DNA of 64,000 bases from Pocillopora verrucosa (Eukaryota; Cnidaria; Anthozoa; Scleractinia; Pocilloporidae). Shown one piece after another: positions 27,901 through 39,977 of the stretch (within the stretch, counting starts at the first letter, position 1; every line of letters starts with the position of its first letter). The notes under the pieces were generated by a model. It searched no databases. It had not been told where the DNA came from and was given only the letters and a program-made list of their open reading frames with translations. The DNA is taken from assembly GCF_036669915.1 (NCBI RefSeq), contig NC_089312.1, positions 24,436,404 through 24,500,403 of the forward strand. Direction: 5' to 3'. Made by a program: the position numbers and the translations under genes.

Positions 27901-29599
27901 CTAATAAGGGCCAACATATATCAAACTGTACTCTCGAAAAGAGTTTAAAAGAGGCCAGGATATCTATTTGCATTAAGCGAGAATACATATCGTTTTAATT
28001 ATAAAGTGAAAGTTACGAGTTAAATTCCCGCCCTATTCTTTAAAGTCCCGCACTTGCGAAAGATGAATCTGCCACCTTTTCATGTTGCATCGTTAATTCA
28101 AAAGATCTCTCAAATGAAGCTATTGACAGATATTTTTTCCATTGCAGCTCAAATCTAAAGCCACAACCTATGAGCACTCTCCTGAAGGTCACTGGTCCAA
28201 GAACTTTGCTGCTCTCTCAATACATCGTCGTAAGGACTGGGCCGTTACAGTCAAAGGTTTCAACAGGTTTGTCTGGGACTTTGAGGGCTCCACAAAGAAG
28301 AAAACACCAGAAAATGCCTTTGGTACCTATCAAAGCCATGGTTCAATGTTGATAGCAAATAGTGAAGAGGCGCTAAAAGCTCACGATATAGATAACGGAT
28401 GGGACTGGACAAAGGTTCCTGGAGCAACAACGATGACTTTGACGTTATCGCAAATAAGGCTCAAAAAGGCACGAAATTTTAGTCCACTTTCCTATGCTGG
28501 CGGAGTTACCTATAAAGGGCCAGAGCCTCTATCCAGCGGAGTATTTGGAATGGACTTTCATCAACCAGAATATCAATTTTTTGAAGAGGATCATCCGTAC
28601 TGTAAAGTTAAGCTGCACTTTAAGAAATCTGTCTTCTTTTTCCAAAATGTTTTAGTATGCCTTGGAAGTAATATTAAAATAGATAACGGTGGAACAACTA
28701 AGGCACAAACTACACTTTTTCAAGACAAACTGGTGAGAGGTGCATCTGAATTTTCCATTAAAATAAACGACAAGACCAAAGGTAGCTCAGATATATGTAA
28801 AGCTGGAAACCCTCTTTCTGCAGACCCAAAAAGAGGCTATACTACTTTAGTCGACACCAAAGGCAACAGTTATTACATTCCAGGATCAAGTGCATCTGAT
28901 CTCAAAGTACACATCCAGAATCAAAATTCTAAGACCGCAGCTGCTGTCGACTCCAGCGGTATTTACGGTACAGCCTGGCTAGAGCACAGTTCCACGAATG
29001 CCAAGTACGAGTACGCTGTATTTGTAAAAACAGACTCTTACAGAAGCACTGCCACCGCTACCTGGGATCGCCTACACAAGAATTCAAATCCGGTGCTGTA
29101 CTCGGTTCTGCAACAAGACGATAAGGCACACGTAGTACAATTTGGTATATCACCGCAACGTAATGTCATCATAACACCACTGTACGGCTACGTAATCTTT
29201 GATGCCACGTCAAAACTCCCTAAGGGTGGTTTAATCACAAAAGCGACCAAGCAATGTCGCATCATGGTCGAGCAGAATTCCCGATTCGTCTTTTTAAGCA
29301 TCAGCTACCCTGACTTGAATTTCAATGTCGACGGGGAGCTGAAAACGTCAGGCGACGTCAATAAGGAGGAACTCTATGAACTAGAAAGTGGTGAAGTGGA
29401 AATTGAGGTCACCTTATCGGTGGATGTGAAAACAACCCTCCCTGATTCAGCGGTTATCGTACATGGATCTCCTGCCGATTATCAACCGAGGGTTGAAGTA
29501 AAGCGTCTGGCTTCCTCCCCTCCCCCAGGAAAAGGAAAGATAATTGCATTTAAAAATCTCAAGAATGGATTCAGCGTTGAAGTGAAATTGGAGAAATAA
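24977..29599 (+). CDS. Secreted chondroitin ABC lyase-like polysaccharide lyase (PL8), copy 3
   Basis: Three coding exons: 24977-25058, 25416-27469 and 28148-29599, giving 1195 residues. Domain order and the catalytic-type residues (second His of HHKAFY, Arg of GGRFP, Glu of WDFEGS) are unchanged from copies 1 and 2. It differs from copy 2 by scattered substitutions, for example a Cys-containing SSDICKAG segment and a CNGYTGT-type change near 28970. The exon 2 donor is GCC|GTAAGT rather than GCG|GTAAGT, still a good donor. The acceptor of exon 3 is TTGCAG. The frame is open throughout, so it is probably functional. An A-rich run encoding EKKKKKK (about 25701-25720) is a potential slippage site, and the equivalent run is broken in the decayed copy. 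Confidence 0.88.
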
Positions 29600-32500
29600 C
29601 CTGATATGGTCTAAAAAGACTTCCAAAAGATTGCCTTGGTCACAATTGATTTATCTACTTGCTCATATACTTAGATATATCCTTGCTTATTATATTCATG
29701 CCATAGAGAATTAATTTAGTTCAATGGCAATCACCATATGTTGATCCAGATTGAAGTACTTGTAATAAGAATTATGTGGATACATAATCTCACATGATAA
29801 ATAATAAACGTAGCGGTCTGAAAACAGTCTTTGTATTTGTCTCGTTACTGCAGTTGCTCGTTTATAGGAATTGAATTTGATTACAAGAGTTCATCCACGA
29901 TGGCATTATATCCGTTTTCCCTTGACCTAATTTTGGAGTTTTAGTGTTCAGTCGTAGTCCAATAAATTCAGTTTTTTGTTATGAGCTATTGTTTATGAGA
30001 AAGGGGAAACGAAACGAAATCAGCCGAAAATTCGTTTTGATCAAAGTAGGAAAACCTTTGAAGAAACAATCCGAAAGGTTTATGTCTCTACAAGAGTTCA
30101 ATTGAGTCCTAAATGCTCACACATTTAAAATAAGATATTTTGCAAGGCATACAAAAGTTATTTACGATCTAATATTCAATTTTTAAATGTTTGTGTAATC
30201 GTACTAATGAATCGGAATTCGGAACTCCAGCCTTTAAGCTGACGCCATGCATGGACTTCACTTACTTTGTTTTCAAATAACAATAAACGGTACAATTTTT
30301 ATTATTTGGGGAAATTATTGCACATTTATATGCTCCCTGCCAACTGGATAAACTGGATTAAGCTGTCTCAAGTCATAAAGCTCCATTATGTTGCGAACAA
30401 CTTCTAAGTCGCACCTCTACCTCTACCTCCATGAAATTAACGTATCGCCTAAGAAAGTGATGATTTTGAAAAAATATTCGCGAATCTTAGAGTCAAAGTG
30501 CTCTAACCTGCTTTAGGTGACCTCAGTGAGAAGAATGAATTATTGCGAGAGGAATAAACGTCCTTGAGACGAAAGCAAATGGCAAATAGTTTAATCAAAG
30601 AGCATAAAGGAGCGTACTAGATATTGAGCTCATTGTACTAGATTGATAGTTTTTCATTTTCTTTTAACGCTTTTTTTTCTCATTTTAAATTTTGACAACA
30701 CGCAGTCTACCACTGTCAACTTATGTTTCAATTTTAACTTCAATAACAATGAACTTTAAAACCAAAATGTAATTTTTATGATTTGTCCCTAATAAGTCAC
30801 ATTCGTTACCTACCTCCAATATTTGATTGTCCTCTACCAAGATGTCTAACGATGATGACACATTCAAATATGGTATAGTCAGTGATAGAACAACAAATTT
30901 TTCAATCAGAAAAGCAATCTTTTCTCAGGCCAGATAAGAGAGTGCAAGCTCGTTAGAGTCAGCCAGGCGAAAAAAAGTAACTGATGTGCTAACAATAAGA
31001 TAAATTTATTTCGAACGAAACAGGTGGTTATGTTGACTCTTACGCGAATTATCTCCAATACTACTTTTTGCGGTCGTACATGGATGGTACCTTGGCCTTC
31101 CGACGTGCTCCTGTACAGGTAAGTTAAAAGATGTTCAAATTAGTCGTTCGTCAAACAGGGCGACACCTAAAGGCCTCCTATGTTCAAATATTGCTCGCTT
31201 GAGTTAACTCTTTGCTCACCAGTTGTATGGGGCGATATTCTCTTTTTCCGAGGTGGTGAAGCGTTTTACACATAATTGTTAGAGTAAACTGGCCACCTTA
31301 ATGAGACCCAAGAATCTCTGAAAGATAGCCAATTCACATTATCAGTGAATAAAACCAACTTATCTACAAATATATGGGATTACGTTTGCACTTTTGTCAA
31401 CGTTAAGGAGACCATCAATCTCTCCCTCGGTAATTTCCTATATTTGGAATAAAACATTCTGCCAAAATCTTACGAGTATTCAGTCATCATCTTAACCCTT
31501 TAACTCCCAAGATCTCATTAGCAATTCTCCTAACTGTCGGCAAAATAATTCTCATTAGGTTAGTTTGGAGAATTTGGTATCGGACAATTAGTAATTCTAT
31601 AATTTTTCTTTATTCCCATCACTTGTTTGCATGATATTGTGTAGATATAGAATGGACCCCTGCAAAAAAAAGTAATGCGTGGAGCGGACTTAAAAAGTTA
31701 TTTTAGAAATGCTTGAACAATTCCGGTGATGGAGACGCAAAAAGCGGTATAGGAAAGTCAAAACAAAGAAAACGCAAACGACTCTGGTGGATTTTCCGTC
31801 AATAAACCATCCCAAAGTCAATCTTTAAAATAAAAGTTCGTTGAATTCATTTAAAAAATTCAAGCTAGCCTCATTTCAACTTTTGCACAAAAAATTAGTG
31901 AGATTTTTCCGTTTTTTTGGAAAATAAAAAATTCCTCCATATCAAACCATATTCTCGTTTATTATTTCCCCATTGCCGTTTTACAAACAGACATGGACAA
32001 TAAATTTTGTGTGATCTTGAACTGCTTGAACTGTCAATGAAAACAGATTTCGTTATAAGTTGGTACTCAGCTAATCAGAGAACGTCACGATTTCCATGAC
32101 TGGATTGCAAAAACATTTTCAAATAGTTTTATTTAAATAGAACGTCTTATCTTTGGATACCAAAAAGGATACATTACTAAAAGGTTTCCTTTATACCAAC
32201 AAAGGTAGGATGTTCATTTTTTAACTGAATAATCAATCGGCTATCTTGGTTAAGTTCGGTAAGTTGGTCATCACCTAATCACTTTATAAACAATTTTCAT
32301 ACGCAAATCAGCTTTTGAAATTTTTACATCCTCTTAATTTGAATTATATTTCTACCCCTACAGAGAACTGAAACAATACCTCACGGAAAATTCAATACTT
32401 TAAGCAAAGGTACGTGGGTCAATTTTACTGTACACCAGTTTTTATGTAATCGAATTGGTTTGATAACAAAAAAATTCCTCCAAGTCAGATACGACGATTG

Positions 32501-34417
32501 CCTTAGTCATCCACATTTTGAAGTCGAGAAGAATGATAGAACAACAATAGGAAATGGAAAAATTTTCAAATAAAATCTAGATGCTTTATAAGACAAAATG
32601 CCTCAGCCGAAATATGTGAAATGTTATGAGGAAGAAAACTATTCAGTTAAATGAGGATGCATAACTGCTCTTGAAGCAAATTTATTTTTCCAACGAACCG
32701 ATAATTGTTTTTTTCTTTAGTAACGTAGGCACCCATTTTGTTCTAAGCTATATTTTTATAATGACAAATGAGTGATGGGATCAATTCAATGAATCCCTGT
32801 GTGAAATGACGGTCTCTACTTTTTTTTCGTCATTATTATTACTTTGCTTAAATATTAATAATTTAAAATTAGTAATTTTGCTATTTATTAAAAAAAAAAC
32901 TCAATATGCTTGATGGAATAGATCCCTTAATTCCACAAAGAAAAAATAATTTCACATCCATCAAGTACATGTCTTTTCTAACAAATGGCAAATGGTAGCC
33001 ACAACGTAACACAAACTGAGAAGACATACGAGAAAAGTCAATGAGTAATGACAATGTTTCCGCCGGTGATCTCTCAAAATTTGACAGGAAAAATCCCACC
33101 TGTACCAATGGAAGTTCCCCCTTGAGAAAAGGTGCCAGTAAAGACCGATAAGCGCTCACAAAGTGATCCGCAAGCACAAAGAGTTTGGAGTTGGTGTAAA
33201 ATATTTTCAGAGGCGAGGATAACATCAAAGATTTCCTAGAATTCAAAGTAAGGTAACATATTTATTCTATTAACACTTCCGTGTCCATGAAATGGCACAT
33301 CTTATATTAGGATATTCTTGATGTCTAAGCTTCAATGAAAGTTGGGCAGGTGACTGCCTTGTGTAAAAGTAAATAACTGAGAAAAATTATTCCAAAAATT
33401 CTTTTAGAAAACAGCAATGGTCAATAACTAGCTCCACAGAAACCAATTTTGACATTTTCAGCCGCATAACAAACTGGAGACTGAAAACGTTCGAAACAAT
33501 CCAGCTTAAATCAATGTTTCTTGCAATAAAACTACGCTTATTCAAGTTGATTGAGATCTCTTTTAATAATCCAAAAAAGATAACTTACTCCAAAGTCTGG
33601 TAAAATAAAGCAAACAATGTACATTGAGGGAGATCCCTCATGCATCTGCAGATGATGCGCGTGTTCCATAGAAATGCAATGAGCGACCGAGAATATCTTA
33701 TAGTGAAAGAGAATTGGTCAAAGCATTTCTTCTTGGACTTGGTGTTGAAGTTGGTATACTAACGTGTTCAAAAAGGTCACCTTTTAATTATTTGGTACAC
33801 TCCTGTTCTCTTGTTTGACGGTAACACGTCCCTAGGTTACCTTATGTAACAAATGAGTTCTTGTTATTAGTTCTTCTGAGGTGAGCTGATCAGTCATAGT
33901 GAATATTATAACGCTTTTTTCAATAAAATGTACTAAAAAGTTGACTTGCAGAGGGAGAATATAATATGTGGTTTAATGAAGACGACGCTAACAGGATTTG
34001 TTTGGATTTGATATGAATTCCATAAAACTTAAACGCTTGATACTCTCCATGTATATTTTTTTTAATCAACATTGGTCACTCTCCTTTTTTTAATAGAAAG
34101 TCACGGCAATTCTCCAGTAAATTAGGATTATTGGCAAGACCTACTTGCTTCAACTTATAAACGGGATTAAGCATTACATCTAGCCGAGATATTTATCACA
34201 GCTATCATAATTGTTTCATTTCATTAGTAATTAGACATACACCAAATATCGAAGAGGAGAATAAAGCGTAGACTTCCGTTGGCAGATGCCAGTTACAACT
34301 TATGTACATGTATGAAACAAATAGAAAAATATTGAAATTGAGTTAGTTGACTCAAGGAAATCCCCTTATTGTAATTACTACAAAACTACAACAACTAGAG
34401 ATTATTTAGTATTATGA
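29600..34417. other. Intergenic block after lyase copy 3
   Basis: Bases 29600-31085 and 31790-33385 duplicate the sequence after copy 2. The bridge 31090-31790 differs from copy 2's flank and its first 100 bases resemble 2740-2840, so this junction is a recombination point between array units. From about 33390 to 34417 the sequence is unique in the window and holds no supported gene. Confidence 0.5.
29803..29808 (+). terminator. Poly(A) signal of lyase copy 3
   Basis: AATAAA about 205 bases after the stop codon with a GT/T-rich downstream element, conserved with copies 1 and 2. Confidence 0.55.
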
Positions 34418-34589
34418 ACTGAGTTGATAATGTAAATTGGCCACCGTCAAGAGTTTCTAATCTGACGTTACGTGCGTTAGTCCTTCGGCAGAGCCCGTCG
34501 GAACCTTAGCCCTTTGCCATTCGCTCTGACGAAAGGCTAACGCTTAAAACGTACTTTTAGAAACTCTAAGTTTACGTTATCAACTTAGT
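34418..34589. repeat. Head-to-head inverted pair of hammerhead-type retroelement tails (degraded)
   Basis: The right half contains GCTCTGACGAAAGGCTAACG followed by AGAAACTCT and GTTATCAACTTAGT. The left half contains the complement of the same series (ACTGAGTTGATAAT, AGAGTTTCTAAT, CGTTAGTCCTTCGGCAGAGC). The same CTGACGA...ATCAACT-type tail occurs singly at 40242-40325. Such tails resemble the hammerhead-bearing ends of Penelope-like elements, an assignment made from memory of the motif. The GAAA core is mutated in the right half and no reverse transcriptase is present. Confidence 0.5.
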
Positions 34590-34782
34590 TAATGATACTT
34601 TCATACAAGATCTAGAGGCCGGCCGGCCACCATGGCCATTTTGCTTATTTAGAGTTGTTACGCATTATATGAAATGATAATCCTTGATGTTTATTTGTTC
34701 TCTGAATTACTGTTATTATCTCGGTTGATAGCCAGTTAAATTGATTGGTGAGTCTCTCTTATAAATTTCTCTTTCAGGGATA

Positions 34783-37700
34783 ATGCCCGTGAGGAGAAGA
34801 TCTACAGGATGTTCATTTCTCATCCTACCTGGTCTGGCATTGTTGTTAATAGATCAGGCGGCTGGTATATATGTTATTTCGTTTAGTTACGAAGAAATCA
34901 CACGGCCCAAGAAACCAAGTCTTGTTTTGTATCCGCCACCTAGAAGGCTCGCCTAAGTTGACAACGAAACGAGGCTACAAGTAAACAATATACACTTAAG
35001 GTAAAACAACTGAAACAGTAAGTTTTGTTTTCCCGAGAGTCCTGATGTTTCACGAGACGAAGTCAAGGGAAACATCAGGACTCGAGGGAAAACAGAACTA
35101 ACTAGTTTTCCGAGGAACTATACATTAAGTGCTTTGTTATATATTTAGACCTTCCCGTAAACAATTATATGGCAATAAAATGCTGTTGTATTCAGCGCGC
35201 GGGCAACAACTGCGCGATTGTATCCCGGTCGGGATACATTTGAATTTAATCAGAGGCACGTGAACAAGAATCAACCAATCAGAGTGCTCGTTTTGTGGAG
35301 TGAAAGTCTAGGTCTACAACAATGTCTATTGTAACATACTTAAGCCAAAGAATGTGATTTGTTTGGGTATGGATTGCAATTGACACGTTCATTATCTTCG
35401 CACAAGTAAATGGCGTAGAATCATGGGTCTTTCAGTCTTTGTTAAGGAAACTCTCTAAAGTGAACATTTGTTGCTATTGATTAAAACACTATAACAAATA
35501 GAAATTCCTAAAGCGAACACGTATTTCGACTAATTAAAACACTAAAACAAATAGAAAGTCCCATCAATCTCATCAGGCATGTGTAAATCTAAATCTATTG
35601 TCAAGAAGAAAATTAGGTGATATTCTTCCTAAACTTTTTTAACCTTGTACAATGTTTTATTTCCAAAAAATGATCCACATTTGTTATGCTACTATCAGGA
35701 GACAATTGTGGCGACATGCTAGATTTCGAGGACTTAGCCCAGCAAAGCTGCCTCGTTACGCCGCCGAATAAAAAGGCAAGATTTCTTTCTCGACATCAGT
35801 GGCCAAACACGGGACAACATCACTAAAATGGGAAACGAGTGCTGATGGAGAATCTAAGTTAAGGTACAAGCTTCCAAAATCGGCTCACATCAAGGGAAAG
35901 AAACTCAGAGGAGGAGGTGTTAAAATGTGGATCTACAAGGATACTCCTTCTAGTGGAAGCAAGATGGAAGTAAGGCTGGCAGAAAAAAAAGGAAGAAAAA
36001 GGTTACGCGGATAGGATCTTTTGAAATCAATCTGGGATTTTCAGGCTGGAGAGGAATATGGATGTCATTCGATGAATGCAAAGAAAAGGAAAAGAGCCTC
36101 AAAGGTTCTACAAAAATCACAGGGATGCACTTCGTTCTAAAACATGAAGATACCACTTACATAGATTTACTTGGCTTTGTGGCAAAAATGTCCAAACAAT
36201 CTCGCGATAAGATTGTTCCAACTATCACGAAATTTGATTCAAAGTACGATTCCAGTAACTTTTGGCAGTAGACTTATCGCTGGAGTCAGCAGACACCATC
36301 TGCTCTTCCGACCTCTGTCGATTCTTCAAAGACTTCTCACCTTGCTCACATTGAAAGTTGCTTACATAACTGATTTGCTGATGAGACACAAACCACTTAT
36401 GATTTCATGGGAGAGATGAAGAAACGTTGGAATGCCCTTAAGTCTTTTCCAGACTTTTCAAAGGAGGCTCTGATAAGTATCCTTCTAGCGTATGTATGCA
36501 TCAGTGTCTCCTATTCACCCCAGTCACTGGTATTGACTCCACCGTAAGGAATAAGTATTCCAAACACCAGAGAAGAAGGCATGTTTCTGCGTTTGTATGA
36601 AGCAATGGACAAAAACGTGAAAAAGTACCTAGAAGATGGACGGGTTAAGAGGGGTAAATCGTACATGAACAGTCTTGGATGCCTGAAGATAATGAGTGCG
36701 GTAAACTTACTAATTTAAATGACCTACGTATAAAGAATGAGTTTTCGATACAGGCACCTGAAGCAATAGGGTTGTAAAAAGAATTTATCATATAAGCTAC
36801 GTTGTCATACAAGGATTTCCAGCCCTGGAAAAAATCGATGATTGCTTGTAGATCTGAAATTTCTTCTCTCGTGTTCAACTCGACATCTCACTCGTATGAT
36901 ATCAAGAGAAATTCCATATATACGAGCGCCCATGTATTATTCTCTATATCATTCATTTTTGTGTCTGTCACATGAGTATTGTTGCAAAATTCAACACTGG
37001 TTAGACTGAAAAACAATTTTTATCGACAACATGAAGTGTGTTTCTTATTCAGAAGAACTTTCAAATAGAATTCCAAAGAAATCTCAAATAATACTTTCGA
37101 TATAATTCATCCTCCATTACAACTCAAGTCGAAAGCCTCAACCTATGAACCCTCTCCTGAAGGTCACTGGTCCAAGAACTTTGCTGCTCTCTCAATACAT
37201 CGTCGTAAGGACTGGGCTGTCACAGTGAAAGGTTTCGATAGGTTTGTGTCTTGGACTTTGAGGGCTCCACAAAGAAGAAAACACCAGAAAATGCCTTTGG
37301 TACCTATCAAAGCCATGGTTCAATGTTGATAGCGAATAGTTAAGAGGCGCTAAAAGCTCACGATATAGAAAACGGATGGGACTGGACAAAAGTTCCTGGA
37401 GCGACGACGATGACTTTGACTTTATGGCAGATTAGGCCACCTTCCTATGCCGGTGGGGTTTCCTATAAAGGACCAGAGCCGTTATCCAGCGGAGTTTTCG
37501 GCATGGACTTCCACCAAACAGAATATCAATTCTTTTACGAGGATCATCTGTATCCAAAAGTTAAACTTCACTTTAAGAAGTCTGTCTTCTTTTTCAAAAA
37601 CGTTTTAGTCTGTCTTGGAAGCAACATTAAAATAGATAATGGCGGAACAGCAACCAAGGCGCGAACGACACTGTTTCAAGACAAACTAGTTAGAGATGCA

Positions 37701-38542
37701 TCTAAATTTTCCATTAAAATGGACGGCATGACCAAAGACAGCTCAGATCTATTCGAAGCTGTAAACCCCCTTTCTAAAAACGCGAAAGATGGGTATACTA
37801 TTTTAGTCGACACCAAAGGCAACAGTTATTACATTCCAGGATCAAGTGCATCTGATCTTAAGTTACATGTCCAGATTCAAAATTCGCAAACTGTAGCTGC
37901 TGTCTGCTCCAGCGGTATCTATGCAGCAGCCTGGCTAGAGCACAATTCCACGAATGCCAAGTACGAGTACGCTGTGTTGGTGAAAATAGACTCTTTAAAC
38001 AAGCACTGCCAGCGCTCTCTGGAATCGTCAGGACAGGGAAGGAAATTTTAAGCTGTATATGGTTCTTCAGCAGGACGAGAAAGCACACGTGGAAACATTT
38101 GGAATGTCTCCCAAAACTAACGCAGCCACGAGACCACTATACGGCTATGTTATCTTTCAGCCCACAGCAGAACTCCCTAGAGATGGTTTAGTCACCAAAA
38201 AGACCAAACAGTGTCGAATCATGGTCGAAGACAATCCAACAACCCTCTTTTTAAGCATCAGCTACCCTTCACGTCGGGAAGACGCCGAAAACATCTGGTG
38301 ACATCAACAAGGAGGAATTCTATGAACTTGAAAGTGGTGATATCGAGGTTGAGGTCAACTTATCAGTAGATGTGAACGTGAAACTCTCTGATGAAGCGTT
38401 CAAAGTGCATGGATCTCCGGCTGGCTATCAACCGCGTGTTGAAGTAAAGCGTGTGAATTCATCTCCTCCTGGAAGAGGAAACATACACGTCTTCAAAAAT
38501 CTCAAGAACGGTTTCAGCGTTGAGTTGAAATTTCAGAAATAG
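34783..38542 (+). pseudogene. Decayed chondroitin ABC lyase-like gene, catalytic core deleted
   Basis: Exon 1 (34783-34864) still encodes a signal peptide. Exon 2 (35699-36700) carries two 1-base deletions, one early near 35770 and one in the A-rich Lys run near 35990. It has stops at the positions of Gln and Trp codons (TAG at about 36269, TGA near 36372) and another near 36545. A ~1.05-kb deletion near 36440 removes the whole catalytic core including the HHKAFY segment. The acceptor of exon 3 is mutated from CAG to CAA at 37121-37122. Exon 3 (about 37123-38542) has a frameshift near 37250, a stop near 37341 and a scrambled stretch near 38000-38050. The middle of exon 3 matches copy 1 better than copies 2 and 3. 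No functional enzyme can be made. Confidence 0.92.
35021..35099. repeat. Hairpin in intron 1 of the decayed lyase
   Basis: Arms 35021-35050 and 35070-35099 are near-perfect inverted repeats of 30 bases (core GTCCTGATGTTT and its complement) around a 19-base loop. A second small palindrome, GTATCCCGGTCGGGATAC, follows at 35220-35237. Both look like parts of a small mobile element but no flanking duplication could be fixed. Confidence 0.55.
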
Positions 38543-39977
38543 TGAGAATAAGGTCCTGAGAGACTACCAATAAAATGCCTCGGTCAGTATCGAATCATAA
38601 CTTTTGCTGAGGTCATAAAACAATTAATGCAATCAAAGAGGATGCCATATACTGATCAAATTAATGTAATTAATGCAAATGTTTTTACGTGGATACCAAA
38701 CTCTGCGTAAGACGAATACACAAAGAGAGTTATGGAAACATCTAACCACGTATACAGATTGCCCTATTTTGTCTTGTATCACTACCAGCAAAAATACCCA
38801 TATATATAATATATGATTACCGTGAGACAAAAGATAATACTTCCTCCCACAACACGAATATCTAAGTACAGAAAAGTACGATAGTTTAATAGAATGACCC
38901 GTCCGAGTTGTGAAAAACCAAGCTGTGACAAAGCACTGGGCAGATCTGACTGATCTTCGTGGTTAGAGTACTTCGTACCCGTACAGGTGCTTCAAATTTG
39001 CTTTCGGTTAGACAATATAACGCAAAATATAAAGTTTTTATTCGCATACTGCTCTGATTATGAACCACTATCAGTTTTGAATAAAAACATGACTTCCACT
39101 AAATTGCACCAGCAGGCAGGTAAACATTTTGGTTCATATGACAAATTAGTCAACATGGCTAGAATAGTATATAGAAATAGGGTTCTATAGTGTTCCACTT
39201 TTTATGGGGAAATTGGACTCGCTGTTTGCACTGGCTTGTTCTACGATGTATCTTTCCATGACTTTTAATAACTTAAGGATGGGGCGGTACTTAATCCCGT
39301 AAAAACAGTGAATAACAACAGTAGACAGGCAGCAGAAAATAGAAGGATTGTATAAAACTTAAATTACTTAACATAACATTAAATTCCTCCAAGATTACAT
39401 GAACACATATAGTTCTCTAGAATTAACAGCAAGAGAAAATTATAGGAAATTTATATTTTTTCTTCTATCAAATATTTTATTAGTCGTAATTCAAATATAT
39501 TTCTCTAGAGGAGCCTCTCCTCTTGAGCCTTTAAATACAATTCGTGACCGTTGTGTTACACAGACAAAGTTTAAGGCGACATCTGCGATAAGATCTCAAG
39601 GGATATTTTTTGACTGGAAGTAGATGGCAAAGACAGATTAAAATCATGCTTTTCATAAATGAGGGTCTCATGGAATCTAACAACTGTTAAGCTCAGAAAT
39701 CAATTCCTCAGGCAGGAATATTGTATAACTGAAGTATAAAAGCATTGAAAACTCCAAAGAAAAAAACCTGAAACGACAACTAGCCATCATTATTTGTTAA
39801 TTGCACCTTTATTTACTCGCTATTGAATTAATCATCTACATGTATTTATTCATATCTTCATTCGTAAGTTTGGTCGTTCGTTCTTTTTCTTATTCAAACA
39901 TGTATTTAAAATTTATAATTTTTATAACCTCTTTAAGTGATAATACTAAAAAAAGCACTGATAAATTTTAAACTTAC
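38543..39977. other. Intergenic, no feature seen
   Basis: Unique sequence between the lyase array and the minus-strand PLA2-fold relic. I looked on the minus strand for the missing C-terminal exon of that relic (a Cys-rich CxC...NCF segment) and did not find it. Short frames at 38633-38830, 38987-39190 and 39399-39623 have no recognisable content. Confidence 0.5.

Noticed and set aside
34605..34636. TCTAGAGGCCGGCCGGCCAC followed by CATGG, looking like a cloning site plus Kozak start
   Set aside because: The frame stops after six codons and flanks are ordinary genomic sequence. Most likely coincidence in GC-rich element DNA.
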